Numbered from the stretch's first letter, positions 7,979 to 15,480 are shown. The stretch: 26,036 nucleotides of DNA from DUOX01 sp050944015 (GCA_050944015.1 JBMNQG010000029.1:1-26036); one strand, 5' to 3'. Numbers and translations are program-made. Notes: generated by a model from the letters alone, not told the origin.

Positions 7979-8704
7979 CTAAAACCCGTAACTGAAGGTG
8001 TTCTCAAATGTGTCATAGGGTTCTGGTATTCTGGGCACCGGCACCAGGGGCCTGTCCGTCCTGTAATAGGGCCTGATTTCCATCTTTTGAGTGTACTCGG
8101 CATATTTGAAATCTTTAAGCGCGGCAAATTCCGGCAGCTCGGCATAGGGCTTCTGGGGCTTGCCCCAGCTCTGCCCACATATTGAATCAACGTCGTTAAC
8201 ATACATCAGGTGCCAAATCTTCCATTCCCTGTCCTCCCGGACAAAGTCCACAGCGCAGAATCCCCATGTCCAGAAGGCGACGGGGCCGGAGGAGCCAACC
8301 TCGCTGTACGCTCCCTGGCAGTACCACAGGCCTTTGGCCGTCTTTCCGTCCTCCGCGATTTCTATCACCGGGCAGGCAAGTGGCTTTACCTTGAAGGGGC
8401 CGATTCCATAAACCGCCTCGTCGCTCATGCCTCCAAGCTGGTCGGGGAACCTGTCCCTGAGCAGGCGGGATACAAGGGCGTTTCTTTCATAGACGGACTT
8501 ATAATACGCCTCAACGTCCCCGCGGCCCTTGTAATATCCGTCATTGAAGGCCAGGCAGATGTCCTCCCTTGTTTTTGACCAGAAAAGGCCAAAGATTTCC
8601 CCCTCCCTGTTCAGGATTATGCAGTTGGCGTACTTGCCCATCAGGTTTTTAATATCTCTCTGACCTTCCCAGCGGGCTATCAATTCCACAGTGGAATATT
8701 TCAC
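7979..8704 (-). CDS. SnoaL/NTF2-like protein A (first of three tandem paralogues)
   Basis: A 241-residue soluble protein with the same layout as the next two genes: N-terminal helices (about 5-75), a strand-rich core with IAEDGKTAKGLWYCQGAYS (116-134) and DFVREDREWKIWHLMYVND (153-171), then an extension ending PEPYDTFENTFSYGF. The pattern is that of the SnoaL-like/NTF2 fold found in small dehydratases, cyclases and isomerases, including the bile-acid 7-alpha-dehydratase BaiE. I chose GTG at 8704 because AGGAGG lies 7 nt upstream; a TTG one codon earlier is also possible. It follows the flavin oxidoreductase gene by about 65 nt and no terminator is visible in the gap, so it should be on the same transcript. 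Confidence 0.78.
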   Translation of the reverse strand: MKYSTVELIARWEGQRDIKNLMGKYANCIILNREGEIFGLFWSKTREDICLAFNDGYYKGRGDVEAYYKSVYERNALVSRLLRDRFPDQLGGMSDEAVYGIGPFKVKPLACPVIEIAEDGKTAKGLWYCQGAYSEVGSSGPVAFWTWGFCAVDFVREDREWKIWHLMYVNDVDSICGQSWGKPQKPYAELPEFAALKDFKYAEYTQKMEIRPYYRTDRPLVPVPRIPEPYDTFENTFSYGF

Positions 8705-8772
8705 CAAATCTCCTCCTTTTTATATTGCTTTTGATGTCTACTTGGCTTCTCGGCGGATTTTCCACCCCCTTT

Positions 8773-10722
8773 TCAGACAATTCCTATGCTGGCAACAGCA
8801 TCGTGAGCGTCCGAAACTGCTGACATAACCTTTCTTGCCCTTAGGGCGTCTCCTATAACATATGTGTCTGGCACAAGGCCCCGCAGGGAATCGACTTCAT
8901 CGCTGCGGGAACGCATGCCCGCCGCCATTACAACGCTTTCGCCTTCATAGAAATGCTCGTTGCCCTCATCATCCACGCCGTAGACGCCCTTTTCCGTTAT
9001 CCGGGTACACCTGATTCCCGTGGCAACGGTGATGTTTTCTTCCGTCTCTATCTGGTGCAGAAGATTTATCCTGTGCATCCTGCCGCAGTCCGGGGCGAGT
9101 TCCTTTTGCATTTCCATGACGGTTACCTTATGCCCCGCCCGGGCCAGTTCCACAGCCTCTTCGCAGCCTACCAGGCCTCCGCCGATTATCACTACCTTTT
9201 CGCTCAGGGGCGTGTCCTTGGACAAATCGGCTCCCATGACAACGTTGGGTAGGTCCGCTCCGGGTACGGGCAGAACCACGGGAACGGAGCCTATCGCAAT
9301 GATTAATGCGTCCGGCTTGATCTGCTCGACCAGCGCCCTATCCACTTTGGTGTTCAGGCGGAGGTCGATGTTGCTCTCATGGACTTTCCTTATCTGGCTT
9401 TCCCTGTAATTTTTCATAAGGGACTTGAAATCCGCATCGTCCGCGAACTTTAACAGCCCGCCAAGGCGGTTTTTCGCCTCGCACAGGATTACCTTATGCC
9501 CGGCGCTGCTAGCCTCCAAAGCCGCCTGCATTCCCGCCGGTCCGCCGCCGGCGATGAGTATTTTCTTTCGCCCGCTCCTCTTGGCCACCGGCGTCAGGAA
9601 CTCCTGTTCCCTGCCGGCGTAGGGATTTACCGCGCACCTGAGGACGCGGTTTGCAATCATGCCGCTCAGGCAGTCGCTGCACCGGATGCAAGGGGTAATG
9701 TCGTTGACGCAGCCCCTTAATACCTTCCTCGGAAGGAACGGGTCGGCAACCAGCGCCCTGCCCATGGCTATGCAGTCGGCGCCGCCTTTTTCCAGGAACT
9801 CCTCCATTAGCTCCGGTTCGGAAAAAGCGCCCACCGTGCATACGGGGGTCTTTACGTGCTTCTTTATCTCCGCCGCAAAGTGGCTGTTTTCCCCGTGCTT
9901 CTGGAAAATTCCCGGATGCATCAGCACGGCGGAGTATTCGTTTTCCTGGGTGCCGGCGGACACGTTGATTAAATCCACCTTCCCGTCCAGGGCCTTGGCT
10001 ATTTCAATGCCTGTTTCTATCCCGTAGCCGCCCTCAACCCTTTCCGAGGCGGAAATCCGTATGTCTATGGGGAAGTTTTTTCCCACGGCCTCCCGGACCT
10101 TTTCCACCACCAGCAGGGGAAATCTCATCCTGTTTTCAATGGATCCGCCCCAATTATCCGTCCTTTTGTTGAATAACGGCGAGATAAACTGGTGCAAAAG
10201 CCATCCATGCCCGGCGTGGATCATTACCATATCGAAGCCGCATTCCTTCGCAACCGCCGCGGCCTGCCCGTAGGCGTCCGCAATCCTGTAGATGTCGTAC
10301 TCGGACATCTCGTCGATTTTGTCGCCCCAGGCGTCTATGTAGCTGGATGGGCCTATGGCGTTCTTTCCGCCGATAAACTCCGGTGCGCACAGGGCCCCGC
10401 CGTGGTCCAGCTCCATGGAGGCTAGCGCCCCTCCGGAATGGATGGCGTTGGCCATTTCCACCAGATAGGGCCTGGACGAGGGCTCGTTAATCCCTATCTG
10501 CTGCGGGTGCGAGCGGCCGGTATCCAAATCCACAATACCCTCTCCCACCGTGACCACCGAACACCCGCCCATTGCCTTGAGCTTGTAATAGGCGATGTTG
10601 GCAGGCGAATACCTCTCCCCAACTCCCAATTCCGCGAGAGAGGTCGGCGCGGACAGCATTCTGTTTTTCAGCGTGATTCCTCCCACTTTCAGGGGGGAAA
10701 CCAAGTACTTAAAATGCTCCAT
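8773..10722 (-). CDS. NADH:flavin oxidoreductase, FMN/[4Fe-4S]/FAD type (FadH/BaiCD/BaiH-like)
   Basis: A 649-residue, three-part enzyme of the 2,4-dienoyl-CoA reductase/enoate reductase branch of the old yellow enzymes. Residues 1-335 form the FMN TIM barrel, with MELDHGGA (His107 in the usual position), HAGHGWLLHQFISP (about 169-182), RTDNWGGSIENR and the phosphate-binding GRALVADP. Cys345, Cys348, Cys351 and Cys363 (CX2CX2CX11C) bind the [4Fe-4S] cluster. Two dinucleotide folds follow: AGGGPAG (391-397, FAD) and IGGGLVG (513-519, NADH). Such enzymes reduce C=C bonds conjugated to a carbonyl or thioester, as in unsaturated fatty acyl-CoA, cinnamates or 3-oxo-4-ene steroids. The usual Tyr after GHG is Trp174 here. 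ATG at 10722 has AAGGAG 8 nt upstream. First gene of the operon. Confidence 0.93.
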   Translation of the reverse strand: MEHFKYLVSPLKVGGITLKNRMLSAPTSLAELGVGERYSPANIAYYKLKAMGGCSVVTVGEGIVDLDTGRSHPQQIGINEPSSRPYLVEMANAIHSGGALASMELDHGGALCAPEFIGGKNAIGPSSYIDAWGDKIDEMSEYDIYRIADAYGQAAAVAKECGFDMVMIHAGHGWLLHQFISPLFNKRTDNWGGSIENRMRFPLLVVEKVREAVGKNFPIDIRISASERVEGGYGIETGIEIAKALDGKVDLINVSAGTQENEYSAVLMHPGIFQKHGENSHFAAEIKKHVKTPVCTVGAFSEPELMEEFLEKGGADCIAMGRALVADPFLPRKVLRGCVNDITPCIRCSDCLSGMIANRVLRCAVNPYAGREQEFLTPVAKRSGRKKILIAGGGPAGMQAALEASSAGHKVILCEAKNRLGGLLKFADDADFKSLMKNYRESQIRKVHESNIDLRLNTKVDRALVEQIKPDALIIAIGSVPVVLPVPGADLPNVVMGADLSKDTPLSEKVVIIGGGLVGCEEAVELARAGHKVTVMEMQKELAPDCGRMHRINLLHQIETEENITVATGIRCTRITEKGVYGVDDEGNEHFYEGESVVMAAGMRSRSDEVDSLRGLVPDTYVIGDALRARKVMSAVSDAHDAVASIGIV

Positions 10723-10808
10723 ATCTGAAACTCCTTAGGAAATTTCTTTTTTGTTACTCAAAGCTTAATATAAATGAAATATTTTTACAAACACCGAATA
10801 CTTGTCTT

Positions 10809-10859
10809 TTGTGTCACTTTTAGTTGTGTCTTGGCCGCTCAATATTAGTGATATCTCAC
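10809..10859. promoter_or_regulatory. Candidate operator sites for the LysR-type regulators
   Basis: Two exact copies of TTGTGTC (10809-10815 and 10824-10830) sit 15 bp apart, and a dyad GTGATATCTCAC (10848-10859) lies next to them. LysR proteins bind short dyads near positions -65 and -35 of the promoters they control, and this is the only repeated structure between the regulators and the operon. The assignment is inference. Confidence 0.35.
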
Positions 10860-10891
10860 AAAATAATTGGCAGATAATGATATAAAATAAC

Positions 10892-10926
10892 AAGAGCTCT
10901 CTCACTTTAAAAGCGGCTGAGCTCTT
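10892..10926 (-). terminator. Terminator-like hairpin after the LysR pair
   Basis: AAGAGCTC (10892-10899) pairs perfectly with GAGCTCTT (10919-10926) across a 19-nt loop. On the minus strand the stem is followed by the T-rich GTTATTTTAT. It lies about 115 bp beyond the LysR stop and would separate regulator transcription from that of the catabolic operon. Confidence 0.5.
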
Positions 10927-11042
10927 CTTTATATGCGATTGTAATGGCCATACAGCTTGAATGTAAAAAGTCGCCTGTAAAATTACCCCATAGTTATTCT
11001 TTTCACAACCAAAAATACCGCCTGAAAATGTCATCTCGGTTG

Positions 11043-11930
11043 TTATTCCCGGTAGCCAAACGCCTCCCTCATATCGCTGATAAAGTCCTCTATCAGGGAA
11101 TTCTCATTAGAATTGTTCCATAGACATACGACTTTTGAACTGAAATCGATATGAAATCTTCTCATATTTTTATACCTTGCCGCGTGGCCGAAATTATTGT
11201 CGCACAGGGTTACGCAGTCGCCTATGGCCAGTTCGGCAAACAATGACTGCATGTTGGGCAGTGAGTATATTCGATTGGACTGCAGGTTTAGACTTTCCAT
11301 TTCCTTGAACATTATCTGTCTCCACTCGAAATATGACCACTCCCATGAGGAATTCAGGAGTATGGGCAGGCCCCATAAATTCTTGTCGGGCTTGTCTCCT
11401 TCAACATATGAGGGGGCATACAAACAGATATCCTCATAGGCTATGGCTGCCTTTTCGAAATTGTGAATCCAGGTAATCTGGGCTTCGGACATAAGCAGGA
11501 CGTCAAGGTTTCCGGAGGATAGCTCTTCAAAGAGCTTGTCGTTATGGTACTGCCTGCCCGATATTCCGACCTCCGGGTGTTTTTTCCTGAACAGCTCTAT
11601 CCCTTCGTTAATCCTGCCCAGGGGGTCGATCCACATTGAAAACCCAATCCTGAGCCTTTTCGCCAGATGGATGTACAGATTGTTTATTTCATCGGTAATG
11701 CTCTGGAAATCCTTTTTGACGTTTATGAAATAGCTGTAATAATACTCTCCTTCCGGGGTAAGGCGGAGCCTTCTGACATCTCTGGCAAAAAGCGTTACGC
11801 CCAGTTCGTTTTCCAGATTGATAATGTTCCGGCTCACCGCCTGCTGCGTAAGGAATAGTCTGTCCGCAGCCTTGGTAAAGCTAAGAGTCTGAGCTGCCAC
11901 CAAGAAGCTCTGAAGTTGGGTTTTATTCAT
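11043..11930 (-). CDS. LysR-type transcriptional regulator (proximal)
   Basis: A 295-residue LysR-family regulator. The N-terminal winged helix-turn-helix (about 1-60) is canonical: LQSFLVAAQTLSFTKAADRL, then TQQAVSRNIINLENELGVTLF, then RLRLTPEGEYYY. The rest (about 90-295) is the periplasmic-binding-protein-like effector domain, with a weak match at the usual central motif (GNLDVLLM). The effector is unknown. Its ATG overlaps the end of the upstream LysR gene by 8 nt, so the two are co-transcribed and probably translationally coupled. It lies directly upstream of, and in the same direction as, the oxidoreductase/SnoaL/importer operon, making control of that operon the simplest reading. Confidence 0.92.
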   Translation of the reverse strand: MNKTQLQSFLVAAQTLSFTKAADRLFLTQQAVSRNIINLENELGVTLFARDVRRLRLTPEGEYYYSYFINVKKDFQSITDEINNLYIHLAKRLRIGFSMWIDPLGRINEGIELFRKKHPEVGISGRQYHNDKLFEELSSGNLDVLLMSEAQITWIHNFEKAAIAYEDICLYAPSYVEGDKPDKNLWGLPILLNSSWEWSYFEWRQIMFKEMESLNLQSNRIYSLPNMQSLFAELAIGDCVTLCDNNFGHAARYKNMRRFHIDFSSKVVCLWNNSNENSLIEDFISDMREAFGYRE

Positions 11931-12819
11931 TTCTCAGCTCCGCCTCCCTCATCAGCATCTCCATGAAAGGTTCCACTCCTCTGCTGGAGGGCTCGACCGA
12001 AGTCAATGTGATAAAAGGCACCCGTAGCCCGGTGTCAATCATGTTAAAGCAGTCATGGTTCCTCAGCACATTGTTGTCCGGGACAAAGGCGATTCCGTTC
12101 TGCAGGTTTACCTCCACGTAGACGGACTCCCAGTTGGGCAGGACCCTGATTTCCGGAGGCGGCACATCAAGCACCCTGTATGTACGAATACACCTGGTTA
12201 TTATGCGGGATTCGTCGTCGTCGTCAAGATACGAGGTAATGTGCGGGAGACTAAGATAGTGCTTCAGGTCATCCCCGTGGCTGCAGTAGCTGTGATTTCT
12301 GGAAACCAGCAGGTACAGCGGAACCTCGCAGATTTGCCTGCACACGATCTGGCCCTTTAAACTTCCCGATGTGACATGGGATGTGAGAGCAATGTCCAGA
12401 TCCCGCTCATAAAGCAGTCCCTTCAGGTTTTTGGCGGATATCTGCCTTACAGCAACGGTGATATCGGGGTTGCCGGCCTTGAAACGCTTTATGCAGGCTG
12501 AAACCAATTCCGGGCAGCCCAGCCAGTTGCACCACCCTATGTACAGGGTGTTTCTCCGCTCCTCAACGTTCAAAAGACTTGAACTTTTGAGCAGTTCTTT
12601 CCCTCTTAAAAGAAAGAAGTTGTAATACTTTTCACCGGCTATGGTGGGGTGCAGCCCCTTGCTGTCCTTTAGGAACAGGTTAAATCCCAATTCCGTTTCC
12701 AATCTCTTTATGTTCTGAATAAAGGCCCGTTGAGTTATGCACATAACATCCGCGGAGGCGGCGATATCCCTTGTCTTATATAGGGACAAAAAGCATGCTA
12801 TCTCAAGGTTATTCATCAT
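11923..12819 (-). CDS. LysR-type transcriptional regulator (distal)
   Basis: A 298-residue LysR-family protein with the N-terminal HTH at about 1-60 (LEIACFLSLYKTRDIAASA, then FIQNIKRLETELGFNLF, then GLHPTIAGEKYY). The recognition helix region, ITQRAFIQNIKRLE, lacks the common 'S-x-VSRxI' pattern, so its DNA site probably differs from that of its partner. The effector domain contains RDLDIALTSHV at the usual position after strand one. Two adjacent ATG codons (12819 and 12816) are possible starts; GGGGGA lies 2 nt before the first and 5 nt before the second, so the second is slightly favoured. It is the first gene of a two-gene LysR operon driven from 12890-12918. Confidence 0.91.
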   Translation of the reverse strand: MMNNLEIACFLSLYKTRDIAASADVMCITQRAFIQNIKRLETELGFNLFLKDSKGLHPTIAGEKYYNFFLLRGKELLKSSSLLNVEERRNTLYIGWCNWLGCPELVSACIKRFKAGNPDITVAVRQISAKNLKGLLYERDLDIALTSHVTSGSLKGQIVCRQICEVPLYLLVSRNHSYCSHGDDLKHYLSLPHITSYLDDDDESRIITRCIRTYRVLDVPPPEIRVLPNWESVYVEVNLQNGIAFVPDNNVLRNHDCFNMIDTGLRVPFITLTSVEPSSRGVEPFMEMLMREAELRNE

Positions 12820-12889
12820 GTTCCCCCATCATTTGTCTGTCTGAAAACCATTGATTGCAAAAAGCATACCGTTGAGAAAAATATAATTT

Positions 12890-12918
12890 ATTATACAATA
12901 AGTTCCATAAGATTTCAA
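12890..12918 (-). promoter_or_regulatory. Sigma-A-type promoter for the LysR pair
   Basis: On the minus strand TTGAAA (12918-12913) and TATAAT (12895-12890) are spaced by 17 bp. Transcription would begin near 12883, about 64 nt before the start codon of the first LysR gene. Confidence 0.75.
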
Positions 12919-12972
12919 TTTTTTCACCAAAAAACCGGCACAAACCGGCTCCTGCATTGTTTAATGATGAAG

Positions 12973-13056
12973 AAAAAAGTACAACAAGGCTGAAACAGGC
13001 CTTTTTACGGCGCACATAAGCGACACGCCGGTTTCCGCTCCCGCGGAAACCGGCGT
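12973..13056 (-). terminator. Double hairpin ending the MarR-exporter operon
   Basis: The first element on the minus strand is a perfect 14-bp GC-rich stem (13025-13038 with 13043-13056, loop of 4). It has no U-run of its own. A second, weaker stem (AAGGC..GCCTT, about 12986-13003) follows, and 7 nt later comes a run of six T (12978-12973). The pair together make a reasonable terminator. The weak stem also has five T on its plus-strand side. Confidence 0.5.
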
Positions 13057-13090
13057 TTACAATTCTGTTTTATACTAAAGCGCCATGTCC

Positions 13091-14797
13091 TTAAACTGCT
13101 GGCTGTACAGCTTTGCGTACAATCCCCCGGGCCTTCATGAGCTCCTCATGAGTGCCTTCCTCTATTATTTCGCCGCCGGATATGACGGCGATTCTGTCGG
13201 CGTTCCTGATAGTGGACAGGCGGTGGGCCACCACAATGGTGGTACGTCCATTGCAAAGCTCGTCTAGGGCCTCCTGAATCATCATTTCAGTGGCGCTGTC
13301 CAGGGCGCTGGTGGCCTCGTCCAGTATCAGTATGGGAGGGTTCTTCAAAAACACCCGGGCTATGCAAAGCCTCTGTTTCTGCCCTCCGGAAAGTTTGACG
13401 CCTCTTTCGCCGATGACGGTGTCGTAGCCATTTTCCAGAGACATCATGAAATCGTGGATTTTTGCCCTTTTGGCCGCCTCTATGACTTCCTCGTCGGTGG
13501 CGTCCAGCCTTCCGTAGAGGATGTTGTCCTTTATGCTGGCGTTAAACAGGTAAACGTCCTGCTGCACTATGCCTATGTTCTTTCTGAGAGAGGACATGGT
13601 TATGTCCCGAATACTTATACCGTCAATCAGGATTTCCCCCGAGCGGACGTCATAGAACTTGGGAATAAGGTGGCATATGGTGGTCTTTCCGCCTCCGCTG
13701 GGCCCCACCAGGGCGAAGGTTTCTCCCTTCCTGATTTTAAAGCTGACGTTTTTCAGCACGTCCGGGTCATCGTCGTAGCCGTAGCAGACATTCCTGAACT
13801 CGATATTCCCCTCCAGCCTTTCCGCGTCCCTGGCACCGGGCTCATCCTTTTCCGGCTCTGTGTCCATAATTTCAAGAAAGCGCTCGAAGCCGGTAACGCC
13901 GTTCTGGTACTGCTCCATGAAGCGTATAAGGTTGTTTATGGGGCTCAGAAACAGGTTGATGGAGACAATGAAGGCCGAATAGTCGGCGAAGTTGATTTTC
14001 CCGGCATACATAAAAAGCCCCCCGGCTATCAGGACAACCACGTTGAATACGTCGGTAATGAAGGTGGTTATGGCCTGGTATTCGCCCATCGCCCTGTATG
14101 CGTCGCGTCTGGCCTCCTTGAACAGGGTGTTGCCGGCCTCGAATTTCTCCGACTCCTTTTCGGAATTGGTAAAGGCCTTTGTAACCCGGATTCCGGATAC
14201 GCTGCTCTGCACCGCCCCGTTAATCTCCGCCACCGCCTTGCGGCTTTCCCTGAACGCCGCGTTCATCTTCTTCCTTGCAACCAGCGACGCGGCAATAAGC
14301 AGGGGCACGCAGGCGAAAATAATCAGCGACAGCCAGATGTTGATGGTGGACAGGTAGACAAAGGAAACAATTATGGAGATGGTGGTGATTAAGAAGTTTT
14401 CCGGCCCGTGGTGGGCCAGCTCGCTTATTTCAAAAAGGTCGTCCGTCAGCCTGGACATAATTTTTCCGGTTTCATTGTTGTCAAAAAAGCTGAAGGGCAG
14501 CTTTTGGATGTGGTTGAACAGGTCGCTGCGCATTTGCGCCTGTATGCAGATTCCCATGTCATGCCCCTTGTACTGTATAAAGTAGTTGAGCAGCATCCTC
14601 ACCACATACAGGGCCAGCAGACCCAGGCCGAAGGCGACTATCATTTCATACTTCCGGTTGGGTATCAAGTCGTTCAGCATGGTTCTGGTAATCATGGGAT
14701 ACACCACCGCTATCAGCGAAACCAGCAGGGACGCAGACATGTCCAGCGCAAACAACAGCCTGTGGGGTTTATAATACTGTACAAAACGTTTAAGCAT
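13091..14797 (-). CDS. ABC exporter half-transporter, MsbA/LmrA/BmrA type, with C-terminal frameshift
   Basis: A 568-residue fused membrane/ATPase protein that would act as a homodimer, exporting drugs or lipids. Residues 1-310 form the exporter membrane domain with about six helices. The nucleotide-binding domain has Walker A GPSGGGKT (365-372), signature LSGGQ (469-473), Walker B ILILDE (489-494, catalytic Glu494) and H-loop His525. The sequence ends oddly in GIVRKAVQPAV. Removing one base from the five-C run at 13124-13128 restores the usual ending, GLYAKLYSQQFKDMAL, stopping at 13075 (573 residues). This is either a real recent frameshift or a homopolymer error; all catalytic motifs are upstream of it. 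The start at 14797 overlaps the MarR gene by 8 nt. Confidence 0.92.
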   Translation of the reverse strand: MLKRFVQYYKPHRLLFALDMSASLLVSLIAVVYPMITRTMLNDLIPNRKYEMIVAFGLGLLALYVVRMLLNYFIQYKGHDMGICIQAQMRSDLFNHIQKLPFSFFDNNETGKIMSRLTDDLFEISELAHHGPENFLITTISIIVSFVYLSTINIWLSLIIFACVPLLIAASLVARKKMNAAFRESRKAVAEINGAVQSSVSGIRVTKAFTNSEKESEKFEAGNTLFKEARRDAYRAMGEYQAITTFITDVFNVVVLIAGGLFMYAGKINFADYSAFIVSINLFLSPINNLIRFMEQYQNGVTGFERFLEIMDTEPEKDEPGARDAERLEGNIEFRNVCYGYDDDPDVLKNVSFKIRKGETFALVGPSGGGKTTICHLIPKFYDVRSGEILIDGISIRDITMSSLRKNIGIVQQDVYLFNASIKDNILYGRLDATDEEVIEAAKRAKIHDFMMSLENGYDTVIGERGVKLSGGQKQRLCIARVFLKNPPILILDEATSALDSATEMMIQEALDELCNGRTTIVVAHRLSTIRNADRIAVISGGEIIEEGTHEELMKARGIVRKAVQPAV

Positions 14798-15230
14798 GGC
14801 CGCCTCCGCATTTATCGTTAATTATGGGGGAATCTTCCCATTTCTCAAGCAGCTTGCTCAAAATCTGCTTTAGTTCATCTTTTTCTCTCATGTCCAGGGG
14901 CTCGAACATGCTTTCCGCAATCTCGGCCTGCTGCCTTTCAAAATGCTCCGCCTGGGCCCTGCCTTTTTCAGTCGGCAGCAGCTTGAAATTGCGCTTGTCG
15001 TCGCTGGAGCGGCGTTTTTCAATAAAGCCGTTGGCCTCCAGCTTCCCCAGGACTTCGCTGAGGCTTCCCGCCTGGATTTTCATTTTTTCCATGAGCTCCT
15101 TCTGGCTCATGGAGCCGTACCTGCTTAGCAGGACAAGAATCCTGTTCTGGGACTGGTTCATAATGCTCCGGTGGTATATAAAGTGCCCGCAGCGCCTCAT
15201 CAGCCTGAAAAGCTCCAGATCCCCCTCCAC
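14790..15230 (-). CDS. MarR-family transcriptional regulator
   Basis: A 146-residue winged-helix regulator. The HTH spans about 38-75 (SMSQKELMEKMKIQAGSLSE, then LGKLEANGFIEKRRS), and the wing DDKRNFKLLPTEKG is followed by a C-terminal dimerisation helix. The start is GTG at 15230, with GGGAGG just upstream; longer in-frame starts run into the promoter at 15271-15299 and are unlikely. The last 8 nt overlap the ATG of the ABC exporter, so the two form an operon. MarR repressors that sit ahead of MsbA/LmrA-type exporters typically repress their own operon and release DNA on binding a transported or toxic small molecule. That role is inferred from context and supported by the palindrome at 15254-15269. 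Confidence 0.9.
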   Translation of the reverse strand: MEGDLELFRLMRRCGHFIYHRSIMNQSQNRILVLLSRYGSMSQKELMEKMKIQAGSLSEVLGKLEANGFIEKRRSSDDKRNFKLLPTEKGRAQAEHFERQQAEIAESMFEPLDMREKDELKQILSKLLEKWEDSPIINDKCGGGHA

Positions 15231-15253
15231 TTCTCTCCCTCCCGCACGGCATA

Positions 15254-15269
15254 ATTTAGGTACCTTAAT
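15254..15269. promoter_or_regulatory. Candidate MarR operator
   Basis: ATTTAGGTACCTTAAT is a 16-bp inverted repeat with one mismatched pair. It lies immediately downstream of the -10 box at 15271-15276, covering the expected transcription start, which is where an autorepressor would bind. Confidence 0.55.
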
Positions 15270-15270
15270 A

Positions 15271-15299
15271 ATTTTATCACAACACGGAAGCCAATTCAA
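15271..15299 (-). promoter_or_regulatory. Promoter of the MarR-exporter operon
   Basis: On the minus strand TTGAAT (15299-15294) and TAAAAT (15276-15271) are spaced by 17 bp. The start site would fall near 15264, about 35 nt before the GTG start of the regulator. Confidence 0.65.
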
Positions 15300-15480
15300 G
15301 GGATACTGACGCAGTTTTAGGCGGCAGCCATTTTAAGGAAAACATATATTTTTCTGTTACACCTCCCCGGCAATCTGCCCAAGAGCCTGGTCATCGTTTT
15401 GTGGTCGTCTTCGCTGTTGGAGCTTATTGCCGCGGTAAGGCAAAAAAGCTGGGAAAACAGGCTTAATTTCGGCTGAAATG

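Larger units (their letters stand above)
10723..11042. other. Intergenic control region between LysR gene and catabolic operon
   Basis: A 320-bp AT-rich stretch. It holds the terminator-like hairpin at 10892-10926 for the LysR transcript, then the presumed promoter/operator region of the large operon. No near-consensus -35 is visible upstream of the oxidoreductase gene; a possible -10 (TAATAT on the minus strand, near 10842-10847) stands alone, which would fit an activator-dependent promoter. An 89-codon minus-strand frame (10765-11034) has no ribosome binding site or recognisable content and is not called. Confidence 0.5.

Noticed and set aside
6457..10722. A bile-acid 7-dehydroxylation (bai) operon
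   Set aside because: Only fold-level parallels (SnoaL-like, BaiH/FadH-like). The bile-acid CoA ligase, CoA transferase, hydroxysteroid dehydrogenase and BaiG-type transporter are absent, and three SnoaL copies are present instead of one.
10765..11034. 89-codon minus-strand frame between the LysR gene and the oxidoreductase
   Set aside because: No ribosome binding site, AT-rich composition unlike neighbouring genes, crosses a terminator hairpin, and no recognisable protein content.
12987..13006. Plus-strand terminator (short stem followed by five T)
   Set aside because: No plus-strand gene feeds into it; treated as part of the minus-strand double hairpin.
15231..15299. Longer MarR start (169 residues)
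   Set aside because: The first codons would lie within the -35/-10 promoter; GTG 15230 with GGGAGG is better supported.
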